Shown here: in pieces, positions 7,180 through 12,697 of the stretch
Layout: every line of letters begins with the position of its first letter
Numbering within the stretch: position 1 is the first letter of the stretch
Source: a virus
Virus record (IMG/VR): IMGVR_UViG_3300042934_001321
Span: 1-40,736 of that record
Length of the DNA: 40,736 nt
Reading direction: 5' to 3' (one strand)
Notes under the pieces: model-generated
The model's input: only the letters and a program-made list of their open reading frames with translations
What the model was told of the DNA's origin: nothing
Database searches by the model: none
Position numbers and translations under genes: made by a program

Positions 7180-8151
7180 ATGAATCCATCTGACATCATT
7201 CGCGGGTTCGGTCGTCCGGTTGCGTATTACCCGGCTCTGGCCGAACACCTCGGCGGCGTTAGTGCCACCGTTCTGTTTTGCCAGATGACCTACTGGATGG
7301 ACAAGCTCACCTCCGATCTGGGTGTGCATAAAACATCAGAGGAAATCCAGGCGGAAACCGGTCTGAGTTACGAAGAGCAACTGACGGCACGGAAAAAACT
7401 TAAACGTCTTGGGGTTCTGGTAGAAACCCACAAGCGGCTTGAGCACCGGATTTACTTCAAAGTCAACTTTGAGCGCGTGGATCAGGTATTAACGCAAGTT
7501 GTTGATAATAAACCAAATGGACAAAGCCCATTTCGGGAGCAAGGGAAAGCCCAATCCGGGAACAAGGAAATGCCTTGTTCGGGAACTGGGGAAAGCCCAG
7601 CCCGCGGAGACGGCAAAGCCCATTTCGATCCTACAGAGATTACTACAGAGACTACTACAGAGAATAAAAACACTTCTTGTCCGGACGCTTCGCTGTCGGA
7701 CGCACAGCTGACCAAAGAGGCGTTTTTAAATCGTCATCCAGAGGCCGTTGTTGCCCATGCAGGAAAACGGCAGTGGGGAAGCAAGGAAGATCTGACCTGC
7801 GCTCAGTGGATGTGGAGCCGCATCGTCAAGCTTTATGAAAAAGCCGCTGAGACAGACGGGGAACTGGTGCGCCCTAAAGAGCCTAACTGGGCAGCATGGT
7901 CCAACGAAATCCGGTTGATGTGTGCCGTTGACGGCAGGACGCATAAGCAAATTTGCGAAATGTTTTCGCGTGTACAGCGTGATCCGTTCTGGTGCCGGAA
8001 CGTGATGTCGCCATCAAAACTGCGCGAAAAATGGGATGACCTGGTTCTTCGCCTACCGTCGCCGGGAGCGGCGCAACACCAGGCTGGTGGTCGGGATATT
8101 AATCACATTTCCCGCCCGGATAACACAGTTCCGCCAGGATTCAGGGGGTAA
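7180..8151 (+). CDS. Phage replication initiation protein (O-like)
   Basis: The 323-residue protein has an N-terminal winged-helix region (about 10-110: LSATVLFCQ-like segment, TSEEIQAETGLSYEEQLTARKKLKRLGVLVE, HRIYFKVNF). A low-complexity linker spans about 115-165. A helical C-terminal domain follows (about 180-310) with LTCAQWMWSRIVKLYEKA and WAAWSNEIRLMCAVDGRTHKQI. This layout matches phage initiators that bind the origin through the N-terminus and contact the helicase loader through the C-terminus. The linker is encoded by a set of DNA-level repeats that look like the replication origin. The DnaC-like gene follows by 2 bases. ATG 7180 is chosen because the winged helix starts soon after; longer forms overlap the previous gene. 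Confidence 0.75.
   Translation: MNPSDIIRGFGRPVAYYPALAEHLGGVSATVLFCQMTYWMDKLTSDLGVHKTSEEIQAETGLSYEEQLTARKKLKRLGVLVETHKRLEHRIYFKVNFERVDQVLTQVVDNKPNGQSPFREQGKAQSGNKEMPCSGTGESPARGDGKAHFDPTEITTETTTENKNTSCPDASLSDAQLTKEAFLNRHPEAVVAHAGKRQWGSKEDLTCAQWMWSRIVKLYEKAAETDGELVRPKEPNWAAWSNEIRLMCAVDGRTHKQICEMFSRVQRDPFWCRNVMSPSKLREKWDDLVLRLPSPGAAQHQAGGRDINHISRPDNTVPPGFRG
7521..7669 (+). other. Probable phage replication origin (iterons)
   Basis: Five 23-bp units occur at 7521, 7544, 7567, 7590 and 7613. Their core AAAGCCCA lies at exactly 23-bp steps (7523, 7546, 7592, 7615), with a degenerate copy at about 7569. The period is not a multiple of three, so selection acts on the DNA and not on the encoded linker. 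Immediately after are three 12-bp repeats beginning CTACAGAGA (7631, 7643, 7655) and an A-rich stretch, a plausible unwinding element. Lambda's origin has the same design inside gene O. Confidence 0.75.
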
Positions 8152-8153
8152 GC

Positions 8154-8894
8154 ATGCAAAACGCAGGTTCGATTCTCGATCGCCTTCGCCGTGTTATTCC
8201 GGCAGGCATTGAACCCAAATTCAAAAGCGCAGCTGAGCTGATGGCCTGGCAGCGTGAAGAAGGGCAAAAGCGCGCAGCGGAGATCGACAAGATCAACCAG
8301 CAGGCGCGGGCAGAGAAAATTTTCGGGCGATCCGGGATCCAGAACCTGCACCGCAGCTGCAGCTTCGCGAACTACACGGTGGAGGGCGACGGCCAGCGGC
8401 ATGCTCTGAGTATGGCAAAGAGCTATGCGCAAAATTTTGGTACCGGGTTCGCCAGTTTCGTTTTCACCGGAAAGCCTGGTACCGGGAAAAACCACCTTTC
8501 AGCGGCCATCGGCAACTACCTGCTGAAGCAGGGGAAAACGGTTCTGATTGTGACTGTGCCAGATCTGACCCTGCGCGCCCGAGCCTGCTATGACGAAGGG
8601 CAGTCTGAAGCCGCGCTGCTGGATGACCTCTGCAAAGTGGATCTGCTGGTGCTCGACGAAGTCGGCATTCAGCGCGACAGCCGCGGCGAGAAAGTTTTAT
8701 TGAACCAGATTATCGATCGCCGGCTGGCCGCTATGCGCCCCGTTGGCGTACTGACCAACCTGAATTACGACGCGCTGGTAGAGACCCTGGGGGCAAGGGT
8801 TATCGATCGCCTGCGCATGGATAACGGCATTTGGGTGAATTTTGACTGGGAGAGCTATCGCGGAAACGTTAGCCACCTGAGACCTGTTAAGTGA
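8154..8894 (+). CDS. DnaC-like helicase loader (AAA+ ATPase)
   Basis: The 246-residue protein carries the DnaC signature SCSFANY and SMAKSYAQNF. Walker A is GKPGTGKN (106-113), Walker B is LLVLDEVG (about 164-171), and a sensor-like VGVLTNLNYDAL and arginine-rich VIDRLRM follow. It should load the host DnaB helicase at the phage origin together with the upstream initiator. The Walker A ends GKN, where GKT or GKS is usual; the catalytic lysine is retained. Length is close to E. coli DnaC (245). Confidence 0.93.
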   Translation: MQNAGSILDRLRRVIPAGIEPKFKSAAELMAWQREEGQKRAAEIDKINQQARAEKIFGRSGIQNLHRSCSFANYTVEGDGQRHALSMAKSYAQNFGTGFASFVFTGKPGTGKNHLSAAIGNYLLKQGKTVLIVTVPDLTLRARACYDEGQSEAALLDDLCKVDLLVLDEVGIQRDSRGEKVLLNQIIDRRLAAMRPVGVLTNLNYDALVETLGARVIDRLRMDNGIWVNFDWESYRGNVSHLRPVK

Positions 8895-8911
8895 ATTTTG
8901 AGGAGAAAATT

Positions 8912-9574
8912 ATGGAATCAGTAATCGACGCATTGAAAGCAATGGATAAAGCGACCTATCACGATGTAGCAGCCCGCCTCGATATCGAACCCGTAGAGGC
9001 CCTGAAAATGCTCCGCGAGCTGAAAGAAGAGGGTTTGTGCGATTTCTTCGATGGGTCATGGTCAGTCGGTACCGCGAAAGAGCAGAAGCCGAAGCGCATC
9101 AGACCAAAGCAAGTATCACCGCTGGTGGATAAGGTGCTGTCAGCAATGCAAGGGCAGGGGGCTATGAGCGCCAACCAGATCGCAGAAAAGCTGGGTAAAA
9201 GCCCGCGAGCCCTGAATGCATCGCTGGGCGCAATGTGCAAGGACGGTCTGGTCCTGCGGCATGTGAACGGTAAAAACATCACCTGGAGCCTGGCGGGTGA
9301 AATGACAACTAAACACGATCAGCAGGATCCAGCGCCAGAGGGCAGCGAAAAAGCCACGGTGCAGTCCAGCACATCCACCGCTGAGATTATTCAGAACATA
9401 CCGGTGTTTGTCAGCCGTCCGGATGACCTACTTATTCCGTCATCACATTATATCGCGACCGAAATACGCCGCACCAAAGCGAAGCTATCGAAACTGCAGC
9501 GACTTCAGGGGGCCGTTCGCGAGCTGCGTCGCCACAAAGACATGCTTCAGGCTCTGAACGGAGGCGATATCTGA
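8912..9574 (+). CDS. DUF1627-like protein with two winged helices
   Basis: The 220-residue protein begins MESVIDALKAMDKATYHDVAARLDI-type sequence, recalling phage DUF1627 proteins. A first winged-helix segment (about 5-55) is followed by a second (about 75-135: VDKVLSAMQGQGAMSANQIAEKL, ALNASLGAMCKDGLVLR) and a helical C-terminus (LSKLQRLQGAVRELRRHKDML). It probably binds DNA as a regulator or replication accessory. ATG 8912 has GAGGAG at 8900-8905; an upstream in-frame GTG overlapping the loader gene is less likely. The stop overlaps the next ATG. Confidence 0.75.
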   Translation: MESVIDALKAMDKATYHDVAARLDIEPVEALKMLRELKEEGLCDFFDGSWSVGTAKEQKPKRIRPKQVSPLVDKVLSAMQGQGAMSANQIAEKLGKSPRALNASLGAMCKDGLVLRHVNGKNITWSLAGEMTTKHDQQDPAPEGSEKATVQSSTSTAEIIQNIPVFVSRPDDLLIPSSHYIATEIRRTKAKLSKLQRLQGAVRELRRHKDMLQALNGGDI

Positions 9575-9900
9575 TGTCCATGAAAAAAGCATCGGCCGCC
9601 GTGGTGGCCTTACACCAGCTCTTTGCGATTCAGTCTGGTGAACCGGTATCGCTGGAAAGGCTGAAAGAATCGACCGACCTGTCTACGTCATACCTTGAAC
9701 TGCTCTTTGCCACTCTGCGCAGGGCCGGTCTGGTGGTTTCTACTCGCGGCCCTGGCGGCGGTTATATTGCGCAGGAAGAAATCACTGTTGGGGATGTGGT
9801 GAGCGTGTTTGTGACCAAAGGTTTTATGCTGACCATGCCAGTGCTGACGGCGCTTAATGGTGTCCGCATCGCCGATCTGCCAGAGGGGTTTTCGTGGTGA
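9574..9900 (+). CDS. Rrf2-like winged-helix regulator
   Basis: The 108-residue product has Rrf2/IscR-like features: AVVALHQLFAI, VSLERLKESTDLSTSYLELLFATLRRAGLV, then RGPGGGYI and an ITVGDVV segment, which are hallmark motifs of the family. The three cysteines that hold the Fe-S cluster of IscR are absent, so it is not a cluster sensor. Probably a DNA-binding regulator of phage or host genes. It is coupled by overlap to both neighbours. Confidence 0.8.
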   Translation: MSMKKASAAVVALHQLFAIQSGEPVSLERLKESTDLSTSYLELLFATLRRAGLVVSTRGPGGGYIAQEEITVGDVVSVFVTKGFMLTMPVLTALNGVRIADLPEGFSW

Positions 9901-10103
9901 ACGATTTACCAAAATGCCCTGAATGCGGCATGCCGCCATCTGTGAGGATCCGCAGCCGGGGAATGAACTGGGGTTCAGCTGAAATTCGTTGTTCTAACGG
10001 ATGCCCCGGACGTCGCGCGGGATTTTCTTTCCCGCCTGATGGAGAGTCCGCAGCCCGTAAGGACCTTGAGAAAAAATGGAAAGAATTGGTGGAGGCAAAA
10101 TGA
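9894..10103 (+). CDS. Small zinc-ribbon protein (Lar-like)
   Basis: The 69-residue product has KCPECGMPP, then IRCSNGCPG about 20 residues on, and a short C-terminal helix with WKELV. The CxxC-x~20-CxxxC pattern resembles Lar-type restriction alleviation proteins of prophages, which protect phage DNA from type I restriction. The assignment is by pattern only, and other zinc ribbons would look similar. Two adjacent GTG codons can serve as start (9894 or 9897); GAGGGG lies just upstream. Confidence 0.6.
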   Translation: MVNDLPKCPECGMPPSVRIRSRGMNWGSAEIRCSNGCPGRRAGFSFPPDGESAARKDLEKKWKELVEAK

Positions 10104-10561
10104 GCATAACTACTGAAGGATTAACCCTGAACCAGTTGGCGGAGCGCAACGCAGAATATATAACCACGATCGAACAACTTGAGCAGAAGCTCATCGAGTC
10201 AGAGCGCTACGGCCGCCAGACTGATATCACAATCGATAATCTGGAGATGCAACTTAATGCAGAGCGCGAAGCAAAGATGGCGCTTGCTGCGGAGAATGCG
10301 GCGCTGAAGCAGTTCCCTGACAAAATCGTTGGCTTCATCGGAAAACTGGGCTCAAGCGAAATTGGTAGCGACACGAAAGAAAAAATTAAGGCCGCAGCGA
10401 AGAAAATTAAAACCCCAGCCACAGACTCCTTCCTGGCTGAAGTGCGGGCGCAGGGAGTGGAGAAGTTTGCCTCAGTGCTTGAATCACGTGGTAGACATCA
10501 GGACTACGTTGAGATTGCCAACGCATATGCCGCCCAGCTTCGCAAAGGAGTGCAGTCATGA
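10100..10561 (+). CDS. Coiled-coil hypothetical protein
   Basis: The 153-residue product has a long predicted coiled coil at about 8-75 (LAERNAEYITTIEQLEQKL, MQLNAEREAKMALAAENAAL), then a basic lysine-rich segment and a helical C-terminus (FLAEVRAQGVEKFASVL, DYVEIANAYAAQL). The pattern is common in phage accessory proteins of unknown function. The ATG overlaps the previous stop, with GGAGG upstream, and its stop overlaps the next start. Confidence 0.7.
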   Translation: MSITTEGLTLNQLAERNAEYITTIEQLEQKLIESERYGRQTDITIDNLEMQLNAEREAKMALAAENAALKQFPDKIVGFIGKLGSSEIGSDTKEKIKAAAKKIKTPATDSFLAEVRAQGVEKFASVLESRGRHQDYVEIANAYAAQLRKGVQS

Positions 10562-10902
10562 GCAAATCACTTAATTCACGTTGCATTCGTCGCTGGGAAG
10601 TTGAGTTTAAGGATGTCTGCGATTCGAAGTTAAATCCATGGTGGCGTAAGCGTGACCTGCGCGGTTACATCCGCGAAGCGGCGCTGACAACCGCTGATTG
10701 CATGGTGCAGAGCATGGCAGAGCGGAACGCCCGGGTTGATTTTTGCGGTACCGATATTGGCTGGTCGCCGGAGTTCTCCGCCTGGTACAACGAACGTCGT
10801 GAGCAGTACCTCAAGGAGGCGCGCGACTACCTGAACGAAGACGCCACCAACGACGAGATTGACGAAGAAATTCGGAACGAGCTGGAGGCCTGGTATGACT
10901 GA
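10558..10902 (+). CDS. Hypothetical early protein
   Basis: The 114-residue product is rich in W, R, D and E, with a very acidic tail (LNEDATNDEIDEEIRNELEAWYD). I do not recognise the family. ATGA overlap with the previous gene and an 8-base overlap with the methyltransferase gene show it is part of the same translational unit. Confidence 0.65.
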   Translation: MSKSLNSRCIRRWEVEFKDVCDSKLNPWWRKRDLRGYIREAALTTADCMVQSMAERNARVDFCGTDIGWSPEFSAWYNERREQYLKEARDYLNEDATNDEIDEEIRNELEAWYD

Positions 10903-11404
10903 GCATGTTGTTTTGGACATGTGCTGCGGTTCCCGCATGTTTTGGTTTAACAAGCGCGATACACGCGCGCTTTTCACTGATATCCGTAGCGAAGAGCATG
11001 AGCTGTGCGATGGCCGCCGCCTGATTATTAGACCTGATCTCATTGCTGATTTCCGCGACCTGCCATTTGCTGATGCCTCGTTCCCGGTGGTGGTATTCGA
11101 TCCGCCGCACCTTGAGCGTGTCGGTCAAACGGCGTGGATGGGTAAAAAATACGGGCGATTGAACAAAAAAACTTGGCGTTCTGACCTGCGCGCCGGTTTC
11201 AAAGAGGCGTTCCGTGTATTGCGGCCACACGGTGTACTCATTTTCAAATGGAACGAAACACAGATACCAGTTAGCCAGATTCTGGCGCTGACAGACGAGA
11301 AGCCAGCTATTGGTCAGCGTACCGGAAAGAACGATAAAACCCACTGGATCATCTTTGTGAAGAATTCAATTGCACCGCTGCAGGAGGTAAAAACGTGTAC
11401 CTGA
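10895..11404 (+). CDS. Orphan SAM-dependent DNA methyltransferase-like protein
   Basis: The 169-residue protein has a class I methyltransferase pattern: motif I VLDMCCGSRMFWF (6-18), an acidic motif (ADFRDLPFADASF) and a catalytic VVVFDPPHL (66-73). DPP followed by an aromatic or H is typical of amino-methylating DNA enzymes. It is short, with little room for a target-recognition domain, and no restriction endonuclease is adjacent. It may protect phage DNA or modify another substrate. The start overlaps the previous gene. The sequence after DPPH is unlike the canonical DPPY or DPPW of Dam. Confidence 0.75.
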   Translation: MTEHVVLDMCCGSRMFWFNKRDTRALFTDIRSEEHELCDGRRLIIRPDLIADFRDLPFADASFPVVVFDPPHLERVGQTAWMGKKYGRLNKKTWRSDLRAGFKEAFRVLRPHGVLIFKWNETQIPVSQILALTDEKPAIGQRTGKNDKTHWIIFVKNSIAPLQEVKTCT

Positions 11405-11484
11405 TGGAGCTGTTATCAGGCGCAGTCTGGCTGGTGGTTTTAATAGCGCTGATACTGCTGGCTTTAAGAAGAATTGATTATTGA
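11395..11484 (+). CDS. 29-residue single-pass membrane peptide
   Basis: A short frame starts at GTG 11395 with a strong AGGAGG 7 bases upstream. It encodes MYLMELLSGAVWLVVLIALI followed by LLALRRIDY, one hydrophobic helix ending in a positive cluster. It overlaps the end of the methyltransferase gene and is the last gene before an intrinsic terminator. The ribosome site and hydrophobic composition support it being real. Function unknown. Confidence 0.6.
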   Translation: MYLMELLSGAVWLVVLIALILLALRRIDY

Positions 11485-11495
11485 TTAAGCACTTA

Positions 11496-11515
11496 CCCGC
11501 TTCGGCGGGTTTTTT
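11496..11515 (+). terminator. Intrinsic terminator ending early operon
   Basis: CCCGC-TTCG-GCGGG (11496-11509), with a stable UUCG loop, is followed by six T. It closes the main rightward early operon before the SOS-boxed gene. Confidence 0.88.
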
Positions 11516-11549
11516 GCGCCCAAATTCTTGACCCTCGTTTTTTTGATGT

Positions 11550-11569
11550 TACTGTATAAATATACAGTG
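11550..11569 (+). promoter_or_regulatory. LexA (SOS) box
   Basis: TACTGTATAAATATACAGTG contains CTGT-N8-ACAG (11552-11567) with an AT-only spacer, very close to the LexA consensus. It lies 22 bases before the UmuD'-like start, so LexA should repress this gene. The core promoter elements are not clear; a TTGACC at 11528 is a possible -35. Confidence 0.88.
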
Positions 11570-11590
11570 CATTATACAGGAGGAGCTATC

Positions 11591-11914
11591 ATGGGCTTTC
11601 CATCACCAGCAGCAGACTACGCAGAGCAGACGCTCACCATTACCAGCCTTTGCGGCTATGACGGTAACTGCCGCACTATCGAAACATCAGCCGGGTACGC
11701 GATTATTAACGTTGCCAGAAAACCCGAAATTGGTGACACCGTTCTGATTTCGTTCTGCGGGGTATTGGACTTTGCAAAAGTCCAGGGCAAAGCATTGATC
11801 ACTCAGGATGGGGAGGCGATAGAGGGGGATGCTTTGGACGATACGACGGTGATGGGGGTAGTAACGCATTTACTGAACCGCGTAACTGATACTGACAACA
11901 GGCCAGTGATATAA
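11591..11914 (+). CDS. UmuD'-like protein under LexA control
   Basis: The 107-residue product starts MGFPSPAADYAEQ, nearly identical to UmuD from Gly25, the first residue after its Cys24-Gly25 cleavage site. The protein is thus born in the form of processed UmuD', like HumD of P1. Further similarity is at GDTVLISFCGVLDFAKV (UmuD GDIVIAAVDGEFTVKKL) and near the end, GVVTHLLN (UmuD GVVIHVVK). The Ser60 segment (GDSM in UmuD) is not recognisable, so protease activity is doubtful. It could modify polymerase V or RecA-linked processes. GGAGGAGC precedes the ATG. The gene stands alone between the early operon terminator and a structured leader. Confidence 0.78.
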   Translation: MGFPSPAADYAEQTLTITSLCGYDGNCRTIETSAGYAIINVARKPEIGDTVLISFCGVLDFAKVQGKALITQDGEAIEGDALDDTTVMGVVTHLLNRVTDTDNRPVI

Positions 11915-11938
11915 GCGTCATGATTCCTGTGCATTAAG

Positions 11939-11978
11939 AACCGATCGGTTACACAGATCAATTACAGTTAATTGATCT
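11939..11978. repeat. Two adjacent perfect palindromes
   Basis: AACCGATCGGTT (11939-11950) is followed 4 bases later by AGATCAATTA and TAATTGATCT (11955-11964, 11969-11978), a perfect 10-bp inverted repeat with a 4-base loop. They lie in the gap after the SOS gene and may be operators or an RNA element. No T-run follows. Confidence 0.6.
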
Positions 11979-12049
11979 ATCTAACCTATTAGACGTTCTA
12001 CAGAGGGACTGCTTTAGTTACGTTCAGCGCGCAGGGAGAAAAGGGACGG

Positions 12050-12065
12050 CCCCGATGCGTCGGGG
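12050..12065 (+). promoter_or_regulatory. Hairpin in leader of the 55-residue gene
   Basis: CCCCGA-TGCG-TCGGGG forms a perfect 6-bp stem 28 bases before the next start codon. No T-run follows, so it is more likely a leader or processing structure than a terminator. Confidence 0.5.
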
Positions 12066-12093
12066 GTAACTGAATTGAATAGGATTTTCCGTT

Positions 12094-12261
12094 ATGAATG
12101 AGCAAGAATTAATCGCTGCCGTTCGCCCTGCTGGACGTTATGAAGTGGTGAGCCTGGAAGATGGGTCTTTCGTCGTAATCCCGATACCACTTGAAGCAAT
12201 GCTGATTACCCGTGAATCTCTCCAGCAATATGCTGAGCGCTTCCGCAACCATGACAACTGA
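12094..12261 (+). CDS. Small hypothetical protein (55 residues)
   Basis: The frame from ATG 12094 encodes MNEQELIAAVRPAGRYEVVS, then a hydrophobic VVIPIPLEAMLITRESLQQ and a charged end. AGGAT lies about 9 bases upstream. A compact beta-then-helix fold is plausible. I recognise no family. It stands between two structured noncoding stretches and may be separately transcribed. Confidence 0.6.
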   Translation: MNEQELIAAVRPAGRYEVVSLEDGSFVVIPIPLEAMLITRESLQQYAERFRNHDN

Positions 12262-12323
12262 TTTATAATAATCAAGCTGCCCTGAACAACCAGCACCTGT
12301 CGCACCATCACCGGAGAAAAGTG

Positions 12324-12404
12324 ATGGCGCAAAGAACTACGCCGATTTATCCACACCGCCCGTCAGTGCGCGGTGTTTCTGCTTATGCTGGTGGTCCAGC
12401 ATGA
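12324..12404 (+). CDS. 26-residue peptide coupled to the HNH gene
   Basis: A short frame starts at ATG 12324 with GGAG 7 bases upstream and reads MAQRTTPIYPHRPSVRGVSA then YAGGPA. Its stop overlaps the start of the next gene (ATGA at 12401-12404). The HNH gene itself has no clear ribosome site, so this peptide may serve mainly to deliver ribosomes. Function of the peptide unknown. Confidence 0.45.
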   Translation: MAQRTTPIYPHRPSVRGVSAYAGGPA

Positions 12405-12697
12405 AGAAAGCAGACAGCATCCATCTTTCACGTGTGGCCGCACTGGGCTGCATCGTGTGCAGAAATCAGAACCTGGGCGAAACGCCTGCGGAAATCCACC
12501 ACATCCGAACCGGGCAGGGCACAAGCCAGCGCGCTGAACATCGGAAATCAATTCCCCTTTGCCATATGCACCATCGCAACGGCGGTTATGGGGTGGCTAT
12601 TCATGCTGGCCGTCGTGCCTGGGAAATGAAGCACGGCACCGAAGCAGAGCTGCTGGTGCAGGTTCTCTATTTGCTGGGAGAGCCTGCAGATGAATAA
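12401..12697 (+). CDS. Ref-like/DUF968-type HNH protein
   Basis: The 98-residue protein has LGCIVCRN (first cysteine pair), then AEIHHIRTG and IPLCHMHHRNG. This is the zinc-bound HNH-type pattern of the P1 Ref family, RecA-dependent nucleases that stimulate recombination, and of DUF968 phage proteins. The long basic N-terminal tail of P1 Ref is absent, leaving only the core. It lies directly before the methyltransferase and RusA genes, fitting a DNA-recombination role. The start is coupled to the preceding 26-codon frame. Confidence 0.72.
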   Translation: MKKADSIHLSRVAALGCIVCRNQNLGETPAEIHHIRTGQGTSQRAEHRKSIPLCHMHHRNGGYGVAIHAGRRAWEMKHGTEAELLVQVLYLLGEPADE

